Source of the DNA: Alteribacillus persepolensis
GTDB taxonomy: Bacteria; Bacillota; Bacilli; Bacillales; Marinococcaceae
Assembly: GCF_900099605.1 (NCBI RefSeq)
Contig: NZ_FNDK01000003.1
Span: forward strand, 62,001 to 126,000
Reading direction: 5' to 3'
Length of the DNA stretch: 64,000 bases
Within the stretch, counting starts at the first letter, position 1. Each line of letters begins with the position of its first letter. The notes below the pieces were generated by a model. It did no database searches, had not been told where the DNA came from, and saw nothing but the letters and a program-made list of their open reading frames with translations. The position numbers and the translations under genes were made by a program. Below, one piece after another: positions 9,422 through 16,261 of the stretch.

Positions 9422-9531
9422 AAAGAGAGCATGTTTATCAGTTTCGTTCTCTTAAAAACGGTGTTGACGACAGACCTTGGCACTCCTGTCTTCCTATCGA
9501 TAAATACACCCCCGCACAACTGAGCAGAGAA

Positions 9532-9580
9532 AAGGCTGTCTTAAAGGGCCGCACCCTTTTGAGACAGCCTTGTTTCCTCT
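9532..9580. terminator. Terminator between nadA and the convergent GvpU-like gene
   Basis: AAGGCTGTCT (9532-9541) pairs with AGACAGCCTT (9562-9571), with AAAGGG/CCCTTT extending the stem inside; a T-rich tail follows on the plus strand and TTTTCT on the minus strand. It probably serves both convergent transcripts. The 110 nt before it contain no recognisable gene. Confidence 0.85.
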
Positions 9581-10002
9581 TACTCGAAGCGACTGCTTTC
9601 GGCATGTTTTACTCGAATCGATCCAAAGCTAAAACCGCAAACATCAGCGAGCTTTCCACGCCACAGATTGCCGGTAAATGCTTGTTCTCCGTGAACTTCT
9701 AGAATTTTAGCATCGCGAAGGTGAATATACCCGCTTTCATACTCATCTTCATCCGTATGTTTTTGGAATTTGTCTGCTGTTTTTTCAAAGAAGTTCGTCA
9801 TTTTTTCTTTTAAATCACTGTGGCTCGTCTGCAAATAACGTTGAACCTCATCCAGGTAAGTTACATTACCGATAAGCGTCCCGACAATGGTTGTGCCAGA
9901 CACGTTTAAGGTGATGTCTATTTCCGCTCCGTTGTCGGCAAGCCGAACGAGATAGTGCAGCAAATGGTCGCTATGTTTGCCGGCATACACGTCTTCTGTC
10001 AT
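9580..10002 (-). CDS. GvpU-like gas-vesicle accessory protein (orphan)
   Basis: A 140-aa soluble protein resembling GvpU of the B. megaterium gas vesicle cluster: an N-terminal segment DNGAEIDITLNVSGTTIVGTLIG, a charged linker, and a C-terminal YIHLRDAKI...LWRGKLADVCGFSFGSI. The pattern IHLk-x-kI followed by WRGKiaeVdGF is the part I recognise. No gas-vesicle structural gene (gvpA/B) or any other gvp gene lies in the window. The start is preceded by GAAAGGGGGAACAAAAC. The gene ends within the shared terminator. A gas-vesicle role is therefore uncertain; the family also occurs as a stand-alone gene. Confidence 0.65.
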   Translation of the reverse strand: MTEDVYAGKHSDHLLHYLVRLADNGAEIDITLNVSGTTIVGTLIGNVTYLDEVQRYLQTSHSDLKEKMTNFFEKTADKFQKHTDEDEYESGYIHLRDAKILEVHGEQAFTGNLWRGKLADVCGFSFGSIRVKHAESSRFE

Positions 10003-10080
10003 GTTTTGTTCCCCCTTTCCTGCTGTCTATTCTTTACCGAGCATAAACGTTTTATGAATATTGTCTTCATTTTGCTGTTC

Positions 10081-10110
10081 ATTCAAACATGTGCTTGATT
10101 ATAATATAAT
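10081..10110 (+). promoter_or_regulatory. Promoter and imperfect palindromic operator of the CadC-like gene
   Basis: TCAAACA-TG-TGCTTGA within 10081-10100 is an inverted repeat with one mismatch, lying between a weak -35 (TTCAAA) and a -10-like TATAAT (10105-10110). CadC/ArsR-family repressors typically bind such AT-rich imperfect palindromes over their own promoter. Autoregulation is inferred. Confidence 0.45.
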
Positions 10111-10142
10111 GGGCATACAAGTCTATAAACAGGAGGACGACA

Positions 10143-10538
10143 ATGGCTCAATCAAAACAATCTTCAGCAGATGATGTATGTGAAATCACATGTGTCGATC
10201 GTACAAAAGTAGAGCGTGTAAAAGCTGCCATGGAAGATGAGGCCATTGAGCACATGGTCAGCATGTTTAAGGGACTGGCTGATAAAAACAGAATGAAAAT
10301 TGTACAAGCGCTGGCTTATGAAGGGGAATTGTGTGTCTGTGATACGGCTCATATTATTGAAGCTTCCATTGCATCAACATCTCATCACTTGCGAACATTG
10401 CGCAAGCTCGGTTTAGCTAAATACAGAAAAGAAGGCAAACTGGTTTATTACTCGTTAGATGACAGTCATGTCGAAGAAATGGCTAAGCTGGCCACCATCC
10501 ACCAAAAAGAAATGGCAGACCGCAAAACAGAACAATAA
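10143..10538 (+). CDS. CadC-like ArsR/SmtB-family metal-sensing repressor
   Basis: A 131-aa winged-helix repressor close in pattern to CadC of Staphylococcus and Bacillus. The N-terminal CEITCVDRTKVERVK supplies two cysteines and ELCVCDTAHII supplies the CxC pair used by CadC to bind Cd/Pb/Zn thiolates at the alpha-3N site. The recognition helix region IASTSHHLRTLRKLGLAKYRKEGK and the beta-wing YYSLDD are typical. The C-terminal helix has further Asp/His residues (DDSHVEEMAKLATIHQKE) that could form the alpha-5 regulatory site. The usual partner, a P-type ATPase (cadA) or cation efflux gene, is not adjacent. Start: AGGAGGACGACA before the ATG. Confidence 0.85.
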   Translation: MAQSKQSSADDVCEITCVDRTKVERVKAAMEDEAIEHMVSMFKGLADKNRMKIVQALAYEGELCVCDTAHIIEASIASTSHHLRTLRKLGLAKYRKEGKLVYYSLDDSHVEEMAKLATIHQKEMADRKTEQ

Positions 10539-10697
10539 TTATAGTTTCAACTGGATGTCATTGGCATATAGGTGTTCGCGCGGCACATCCTTTCAGCTCT
10601 GGTTGTCTGCTTTAGCGTCACTGGTGTTGAATGCGGCTCAGTCTCTTGTTTACCTTTGTTAAGGGATGAAAAGGAAAAGAAAACGGTGTATCCCACC

Positions 10698-10728
10698 AGA
10701 AAGACTCGGCGGCAAGCCGAGTCTTTCT
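10698..10728. terminator. Perfect 13-bp hairpin, probable terminator
   Basis: AGAAAGACTCGGC and GCCGAGTCTTTCT are perfect complements separated by GGCAA. The only T-rich stretch lies in the arm, so termination is likely but not certain. It stands 160 nt past the CadC-like gene; the interval 10539-11052 otherwise holds no ORF with a ribosome-binding site or recognisable sequence. Confidence 0.55.
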
Positions 10729-11052
10729 AATGTGACTCGTACGGTGAAATCTGCTGGTTGTTTCTGCGACTTGACTTACCTTGTGTTCTCCATGTCATTC
10801 ACCAGTTTGTACCTAACAAGGGAACCCGTTGCTTTTAGGAAAAGGAGTTTTTCTGCCATAACATCATTCAAGGGTAGACGGTGCAAGCATCGGTAATGGA
10901 AAAGATAAGAAGATGATATAGGTCAAAAGTAGCTATTTTTGTTCACGAGCTTATCTTCATGTTTGTCAATCAAAAAGAACAGGAATATAAAAATGGAAAC
11001 CGCTTAGCTCTCAACAAACGTTTGGTTGCGGAAAGGAAGGGAATCTTCATAC

Positions 11053-11466
11053 ATGAATGAAAAAACAGCATGCAGTACGATTAGTGTCATCTTCCTTTTA
11101 TTAGGATTGTCTGGATGTACGAACACAGCTGCCATACCGGAGCTAGGCGCAAATATAGATGAAGGTACGACGGTGCTGTTATTTTCCAATGATGACAATG
11201 TGTATGAAGAACAGCCCTATTATCAAGCTTTGCTTCACACCAATAATGCGTGTAAACCCGAAGGTTTTGATATCGAAATTATATCTCACACAAACAAACG
11301 CGCTATGAATGACTGGAATATAGAACGTATCCCTTCGCTGCTTGTTGTAGAAAACCAACAAGATCAAGCGGTATATTATGACGGAAAGGGAGATAGAGAT
11401 GCCATAGAAGCATTTTTACAACAACATGTTTCGTGTGCATACACAAAGGAGAGGGAAAACGAATGA
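11053..11466 (+). CDS. Small lipoprotein with thioredoxin-like C-terminal half
   Basis: A 137-aa protein with a lipoprotein signal: MNEK, a hydrophobic stretch and lipobox LSGC (Cys about residue 21). The C-terminal half (DWNIERIPSLLVVENQQ, then VYYDGKGDRDAIEAFLQQ) has the pattern of a thioredoxin fold around the cis-proline (R-I-P-S-L-L-V-V), but no CxxC active site is seen; cysteines occur only singly (NNACKPEG and HVSCAY). It could be a membrane-anchored thioredoxin-like chaperone or a two-cysteine disulfide protein. Start chosen at the ATG after GGAAAGGAAGG; an upstream TTG has no ribosome-binding site. Its stop overlaps the next gene (ATGA). Confidence 0.7.
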   Translation: MNEKTACSTISVIFLLLGLSGCTNTAAIPELGANIDEGTTVLLFSNDDNVYEEQPYYQALLHTNNACKPEGFDIEIISHTNKRAMNDWNIERIPSLLVVENQQDQAVYYDGKGDRDAIEAFLQQHVSCAYTKERENE

Positions 11467-11672
11467 CAACAACAGAAAAACCGAAAGAGAAATATCTTAT
11501 TATCGCAGTAGATCAGAATGGCAACGAGGTAGGTTTGGAATCCTACGCTCAAAATCCAAGTGAGCCGGAAATAACATTTACATCCAAAGAACAAGCGCGT
11601 ACATTTTATGATGTCGTGAAAGAAGATTTATCGTTGTATTCTGTGAAAATGTTAAAGATACAAGACACCTGA
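11463..11672 (+). CDS. 69-aa hypothetical protein coupled to the lipoprotein
   Basis: Begins in an ATGA overlap with the lipoprotein stop codon, so it is probably translationally coupled. The sequence YLIIAVDQNGNEVGLESYAQNPSEPEITFTSKEQARTFYDVVKEDLSLYSVKMLKI suggests a compact alpha/beta protein without signal peptide or membrane segment. Followed at once by a terminator. Family and function not recognised; its position implies a job linked to the lipoprotein. Confidence 0.65.
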   Translation: MTTTEKPKEKYLIIAVDQNGNEVGLESYAQNPSEPEITFTSKEQARTFYDVVKEDLSLYSVKMLKIQDT

Positions 11673-11680
11673 TGCGAAGA

Positions 11681-11714
11681 AACAGCCTGCCGTTTTCAAG
11701 CAGGCTGTTTTTTG
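11681..11714 (+). terminator. Terminator after the lipoprotein operon
   Basis: AACAGCCTGC (11681-11690) pairs with GCAGGCTGTT (11700-11709), followed by TTTTTG. It ends the two-gene unit. Confidence 0.85.
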
Positions 11715-11765
11715 TTTGGGTGTGATAAAATAGAGCAAGGCTTTCGTTAGAGAAAAATAGAAGAA

Positions 11766-11999
11766 ATGACGACACCGTTACTAATGCTCCAATATGCAGA
11801 AATGACGCAGTCATCATGGGCCTGTGCCCCCCCCCCCCCCAAGTCTGCGCAATTAGATATGAAACTGGCTGTAAGTGTTGCACAGCCTCTTGCAGCTGCC
11901 ATCAAAAAATACGCAATATCCTGGATCAGAACTGCCCTTTACAAAGAGTACGGTTTTTGTGTGCGAAGCTATTTGGAAAAAAACATAAGAAACCCATGA
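11766..11999 (+). other. Poly-C tract (14 C) within a doubtful short ORF
   Basis: Fourteen consecutive C residues occupy 11827-11840. They lie in a 77-codon open frame (MTTPLLML ... CAPPPPKSAQ ... YLEKNIRNP) that starts without a clear ribosome-binding site; the +1 frame is also open across the tract. A change in tract length would switch frames. It ends just before a terminator (12002-12032), which suggests that something here is or was transcribed. Could be a decayed gene, a phase-variable small ORF, or a sequencing or assembly artefact of homopolymer length. No protein family recognised. Confidence 0.3.
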
Positions 12000-12001
12000 C
12001 A

Positions 12002-12032
12002 CCCTGTGTTTTCATATGACACAGGGATTTTT
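12002..12032 (+). terminator. Terminator upstream of ctaD
   Basis: CCCTGTGT (12002-12009) pairs with ACACAGGG (12019-12026), followed by ATTTTTCG. It isolates the downstream oxidase gene from the upstream region. Confidence 0.8.
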
Positions 12033-12121
12033 CGTATATCCTCTCTCTTGAATGGAAATAATGAATGCGGGGCTGTTTAACAAAATAGTAAAATTTTTAC
12101 TTCCGGGAGGATGACGAAAGT

Positions 12122-14005
12122 ATGGCAGAAACAGCAGTGGATTATAAGGAAAAAACCAGTGTGCTGTGGGATTGGCTTACTACCGTTGATCATAAAAAAA
12201 TAGCGGTATTATACTTAATTGCCGGTTCATTGTTTTTTATCAAAGCCGGTGTAATGGCATTGTTGATGCGAATTCAGCTAATGTATCCAGAAAATACCTT
12301 TCTAACGGGGCAGACATATAATGAGTTATTAACGATGCACGGGACAATTATGCTGTTTCTTGCGGTAACCCCCCTGTTGTTTGCGTTCATGAACTTTGTA
12401 ATTCCATTGCAAATCGGTGCACGTGACGTTGCATTTCCATTTGTCAATGCACTTGCGTTTTGGATTTTCTTTTTTGGCGGTCTTTTGCTCAGTGTCAGCT
12501 GGTTTTTTGGAGGAGGACCGGATGCTGGCTGGTTTGCGTACACACCATTGTCTACAAGAGAGTATGGCAACTTAGGTGTCGACTTTTATGTGCTGGGGCT
12601 GCAAGTAAGTGGTATTGGAACCTTGCTGTCTGGTATCAATTTCATTGTTACGATTATTAATATGCGTGCCCCTGGCATGACCATGATGCGTTTAACATTG
12701 TTCTGCTGGACAACACTCGTCATTTCTATTTTAATCGTATTTGCGTTTACACCACTAGCAGCAGGGCTTGCGATGTTAATGTTAGACCGTTTGTTTGGCG
12801 GACAGTTTTTCCAAGTAGAGTACGGAGGAAGCGTGGTATTATGGCAGCACATTTTTTGGATTTTTGGTCATCCAGAAGTGTATATCCTCGTACTGCCTGC
12901 TTTTGGAATTCTTTCAGAAGTCATTCCGGCTTTCTCAAGAAAGCGTTTATTTGGTCATACTGCCATGATTTTTGCGACATTGTTAATTGCATTTTTAGGG
13001 TTTATGGTGTGGGTGCACCATATGTTTACGGTTGGAATTGGGCCGATAACAAATTCGGTGTTTGCCATTTCGTCGTTTGCGATTGCAGTACCAACCGGCA
13101 TTAAAATATTTAACTGGCTGTTTACGATGTGGGGCGGGAAAATTACGTTTAATACAGCTATGTTGTGTGCTTCATCTTTTGTTCCAACATTCGTGTTAGG
13201 CGGAGTGACAGGTGTTATGCTTGCAATGGCACCGGTTGACCATCTGTATCATGATACGTATTTTGTTGTAGCACACTTTCATTATATCGTTATTGGCGGG
13301 ATTGTCTTTGGTATTCTTGCAGGGCTGTATTATTGGTACCCCAAGATGTTTGGCCACAAACTGAATGAAACATTAGGAAAGCTCATGTTTTGGCTGATGT
13401 ATATTGGTTTTCACCTCACTTTTTTCGTACAGCATATACTCGGGCTTATCGGCATGCCTCGCCGTTACTTTACCTACCATCCAGGGGAAGGGATGGAGAC
13501 GTATAATTTTGTTTCAACGATGGGTACTTTTTTGATGACCGCCGCTGTCTTGGCGCTTGTGATTAATGTCATTTATTCCGCCGTGAAAGGCGAACGCGTA
13601 GAAACTGGCGACCCGTGGGACGCTCGGACACTAGAGTGGTCCACACCGAATCCGGTGCCAGAGTATAATTTTGCGCAAGTACCGCAAGTTCGTTCACTAG
13701 ATCCATGGTTTTATGAAAAAGTTCACGGAGAAGGCCACATGAAAGCGGCTGAACCGATTGTTGACATTCACATGCCAAGTCCGTCTATTTTGCCGTTTAT
13801 TATTGCCTTTGGGCTGTTTTGGTGGGGGTTTGGCTTGACATTAATGAATGCGGTAGAATCGACCATCATACCGTTTTTAGCAATTGCTGCCGGGGTATTG
13901 CTGACATTTGGGGCCATGGTGACCCGGTCTATTAGAGAAGATCATGGCTGGCATATTAATAAAGATAAAGTCAAAGAAATTGAAAAAAACAGCCGTTCCC
14001 TTTAA
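12122..14005 (+). CDS. ctaD: Cytochrome c oxidase subunit I, stand-alone
   Basis: A 627-aa haem-copper oxidase catalytic subunit, same size as Bacillus CtaD. Visible landmarks: haem a ligand in TMHGTIM; CuB ligand and Tyr cross-link motif FGHPEVYILVLP (His ... Glu-Val-Tyr, type A1 with the D-channel glutamate); the CuB pair WVHHMF; haem a3/a ligands VVAHFHYIVIGG. More than 12 membrane helices, with two extra at the C-terminus as in Gram-positive CtaD. Start follows GGGAGGATGACGAAAGT. Unlike typical Bacillus loci no ctaC, ctaE or ctaF is adjacent: the gene sits alone between two terminators, so it must pair with subunits encoded elsewhere. Confidence 0.93.
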   Translation: MAETAVDYKEKTSVLWDWLTTVDHKKIAVLYLIAGSLFFIKAGVMALLMRIQLMYPENTFLTGQTYNELLTMHGTIMLFLAVTPLLFAFMNFVIPLQIGARDVAFPFVNALAFWIFFFGGLLLSVSWFFGGGPDAGWFAYTPLSTREYGNLGVDFYVLGLQVSGIGTLLSGINFIVTIINMRAPGMTMMRLTLFCWTTLVISILIVFAFTPLAAGLAMLMLDRLFGGQFFQVEYGGSVVLWQHIFWIFGHPEVYILVLPAFGILSEVIPAFSRKRLFGHTAMIFATLLIAFLGFMVWVHHMFTVGIGPITNSVFAISSFAIAVPTGIKIFNWLFTMWGGKITFNTAMLCASSFVPTFVLGGVTGVMLAMAPVDHLYHDTYFVVAHFHYIVIGGIVFGILAGLYYWYPKMFGHKLNETLGKLMFWLMYIGFHLTFFVQHILGLIGMPRRYFTYHPGEGMETYNFVSTMGTFLMTAAVLALVINVIYSAVKGERVETGDPWDARTLEWSTPNPVPEYNFAQVPQVRSLDPWFYEKVHGEGHMKAAEPIVDIHMPSPSILPFIIAFGLFWWGFGLTLMNAVESTIIPFLAIAAGVLLTFGAMVTRSIREDHGWHINKDKVKEIEKNSRSL

Positions 14006-14017
14006 GTGGTACAGACT

Positions 14018-14061
14018 GCGTCTGTGTGCAGGAAAAAACTGCGCGCAGACGCTGTTTTTTT
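14018..14061 (+). terminator. Terminator of ctaD
   Basis: GCGTCTGTGTGCAG (14018-14031) pairs, with two mismatches or wobbles, with CTGCGCGCAGACGC (14039-14052), followed by TGTTTTTTT. The following 260 nt to the esterase start contain no convincing gene. Confidence 0.85.
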
Positions 14062-14321
14062 GCATTGACAGGGAAATATAATTTGTTGGCATGGGGTAAA
14101 CCATCAATGTGTCCCATAAGCCGGGTGAGGTGTATGCCAACTGTGGAAAATCTTTCAGGAAAGCCTTGGATACGCGCAACAAAACAGCGGTCTCTGTTAT
14201 AGGGGCTGGACGGCAATTCGGTTTTTTCTAAAAGTTTTTTGTCATAAAAAAGTTTGCCCACAAGGAGAAACCCTCTTATATAAAGAAGTTCAAAGGATAG
14301 AAAAGTAGGAGGGAGAAAATC

Positions 14322-15071
14322 ATGGATGAAAGGTATCTGGTGATGAAAGGAGCAGAACCTTTTTACTTTGAAGGAGATAACACAGGAGTACTTGTGATTC
14401 ACGGGTTTAGCAGTACAACAGCAAGTGTATATCCCATCGGCCAACGCTTTCATCAGGCAGGTTTTACAGTATTTGGACCGCGTTTAAAAGGTCACGGCAC
14501 CCATCCAAACGATTTAGAGCAGTCCACATATGAAGAATGGTGCGCAACGGTAGAGGAAGGATATGCGTTTTTACAAGAATCATGTGATTCCATTTATATA
14601 GCAGGATTGTCGATGGGAGGAACACTGGCTCTTCATCTAGCGAATCAGTACCCTAGTACCAAAGGCATTATCCTGATTAATGCAGCACTTGATATCCCTA
14701 TGCTGCAATCAGACAGAGAAGAACGATTTATTCCAGGGATTCACTCCGATATCAAAAAAGAAGGTGTAGCAGAGCTTGCTTATGACAACATCCCTGTCCA
14801 ATCATTAAAAGAATTGGAAAAGCTCATGAAAGAAACGAAAGAAAAACTTTCTCACATTCATGTACCAGCTCGTATTTTTGTGTCACGGGAAGACCATGTC
14901 GTGCCAATGAACAACAGTGAGTTTATTTATAAAGAGATACCGACTGATGATAAACACCTGATTGTCATGGAAGATAGTTATCACGTTGCCACGTTAGACC
15001 ATGACCAAGGAAAAATTGCATTAGAGAGTATCGCATTCATTAATGGGTTGACCGTGTCCACCGAAGGGTAA
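14322..15071 (+). CDS. Carboxylesterase / monoacylglycerol-lipase-like alpha/beta hydrolase
   Basis: A 249-aa cytoplasmic alpha/beta hydrolase resembling Geobacillus Est30 and YvaK-type carboxylesterases, which hydrolyse short- to medium-chain esters. Catalytic triad visible: nucleophile Ser97 in GLSMGG, Asp in VSREDHVVP and His in DSYHVATLD. The oxyanion-hole region is VIHGFSSTTAS. No signal peptide. The start follows AGGAGGGAGAAAATC. In Bacillus this gene often precedes secG/rnr, which is not the case here; it ends before a structured repeat. Confidence 0.88.
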   Translation: MDERYLVMKGAEPFYFEGDNTGVLVIHGFSSTTASVYPIGQRFHQAGFTVFGPRLKGHGTHPNDLEQSTYEEWCATVEEGYAFLQESCDSIYIAGLSMGGTLALHLANQYPSTKGIILINAALDIPMLQSDREERFIPGIHSDIKKEGVAELAYDNIPVQSLKELEKLMKETKEKLSHIHVPARIFVSREDHVVPMNNSEFIYKEIPTDDKHLIVMEDSYHVATLDHDQGKIALESIAFINGLTVSTEG

Positions 15072-15094
15072 GTCAACAAAAAGCAGACATGGTC

Positions 15095-15260
15095 AAAAAT
15101 CATGAGACGCCTGTGGGGCGTCGGCTAAGACCAGCCACATCGTGTGGCTAACGCCGACACTAGCACGTCCTGTGCGTCGAAGCAAGAGCTGAAGATCCAC
15201 CGACGGTGATCTTCCGTCGGTTAGCTGAAGCCTTGCCCGCGGCAAGCGAATGTATTTTTG
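15095..15260 (+). repeat. Dispersed structured repeat, copy 2
   Basis: Non-coding block built from several hairpins: GACGCC/GGCGTC; GTCGGC ... GCCGAC enclosing AGCCAC/GTGGCT; CCGACGG-TGATCTT-CCGTCGG, which competes with GAAGATC/GATCTTC; and CTTGCC-CGC-GGCAAG. It shares GCACGTCCTGTGC with copy 1 (2701-2840) and the CCCGCGGCAAG element with copy 3 (35945-36070). RNA from this region would be strongly folded. Confidence 0.6.
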
Positions 15261-15286
15261 TACCATCTACCCTTGCACGCAGAAAA

Positions 15287-15305
15287 CCCTCACAATAAGT
15301 GAGGG
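15287..15305 (+). terminator. Short terminator-like hairpin
   Basis: CCCTCAC (15287-15293) pairs with GTGAGGG (15299-15305) around AATAA, followed by the T-rich CGTTCTTCATTT. Likely end of the esterase transcript. Confidence 0.6.
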
Positions 15306-15374
15306 CGTTCTTCATTTACTGGGTTTTGTCCCAGCCTCTCTATGTGCATGCAGATACACAGCTGCGAATACCAA

Positions 15375-15434
15375 AGAAACCTTCCTTTGCTGCCATGTAG
15401 CCACTGCGTGAAACATGGAGAAAGGAAGGTTTCT
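15375..15434. terminator. Long inverted repeat downstream of ykoC
   Basis: AGAAACCTTCCTTT (15375-15388) and AAAGGAAGGTTTCT (15421-15434) are perfect 14-nt complements; inside them CCATGT (15393-15398) pairs with ACATGG (15413-15418). It lies about 60 nt beyond the ykoC stop on the minus strand, so it may end the thiamine operon, though no clear T tract follows. Confidence 0.5.
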
Positions 15435-15496
15435 GGTGTATAAAGGTGATAACATCAAGCCATCACTCTGTATTTATGATTAAAAGCGCTTGTTTC

Positions 15497-16261
15497 TTAT
15501 AATAACGCCCAGCGAAAGGTGATAAGACTAGCCACTAAGCTGATAAACAGCAATAAAAACAGGGCATCGTTTTTATTCCAAGTGATTGTATGGTAAAACT
15601 GGCGGTTTCGACTTCCGTCAAATCCTTTGGACTCCATTGCCACAGCTGTTCTTTCCGCTTTTCGCACAGCACCAGCGATAAGAGGAATTGCGTAGCGTTT
15701 GGCATTTCTCCATTTGCTGTTCGTACCGAGTCCGCGGATTTTATGAGCTTTGCGGATTTGCTTGAGCTCTTGTTGAAAGGTAGGCAGAAAACGGTAGGCA
15801 GCCATCATTCCATATCCAAAGCGCGGTGGGAGTTTGCATTGTTGAATTAAACTAAGCATCAGTTTTGTTGGTTCTGTCGTTAACACAAACAATAAAGACC
15901 AGGAAGCAAACACAAGTGCCCGCATACCAAGTGACATACCAATCAACACATTTTCCAGTGCAACCGGCATACTGCCAATAGAAAACAAAACGGTGCTGCC
16001 TCTTTCATCCGGAAAAACGACTTGAATCCAGACAAAACTAAAAGCAAACAGTACAAACGGTAATAACAACAGCAACAAAAAACGCAGCGAAACGCCTCCC
16101 AAACTCGTAATCATCAGCACAGTGGCTGCAAATAAAACAAGAGGAGTCCATGGATCAAACACAGGAATCATCACCGCAATAATAAACAGAACACTTATCA
16201 GCTTTAACGATGGGTTGACGTGCTGTAAAAACGCCTCTTTCCTTTGGTATTGTTCAATCAC
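15497..16261 (-). CDS. ykoC: ECF transporter transmembrane (T) protein of the thiamine/HMP transporter
   Basis: A 254-aa polytopic membrane protein of the CbiQ/EcfT family, the scaffold that joins the ATPases to the substrate-binding S component. Several hydrophobic helices are followed by the cytoplasmic coupling region with Ala-Arg-Gly-type motifs: KIRGLGTNSK and the ESKGFDG element near the C-terminus. Its start overlaps the ATPase stop by 4 nt (16258-16261), implying coupled translation. Position after ykoE and ykoD fits YkoC of the B. subtilis YkoEDC thiamine-precursor transporter. Confidence 0.85.
   Translation of the reverse strand: MIEQYQRKEAFLQHVNPSLKLISVLFIIAVMIPVFDPWTPLVLFAATVLMITSLGGVSLRFLLLLLLPFVLFAFSFVWIQVVFPDERGSTVLFSIGSMPVALENVLIGMSLGMRALVFASWSLLFVLTTEPTKLMLSLIQQCKLPPRFGYGMMAAYRFLPTFQQELKQIRKAHKIRGLGTNSKWRNAKRYAIPLIAGAVRKAERTAVAMESKGFDGSRNRQFYHTITWNKNDALFLLLFISLVASLITFRWALL

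Noticed and set aside
10459-10896. Short frames after the CadC-like gene (possible efflux protein remnant)
   Set aside because: No membrane pattern or P-type ATPase motif; one spans a perfect terminator hairpin.
13971-14453. A 160-codon open frame on the minus strand covering the ctaD terminator and the esterase start
   Set aside because: It runs through a strong plus-strand terminator and the esterase coding start, has no convincing ribosome-binding site and resembles no family.
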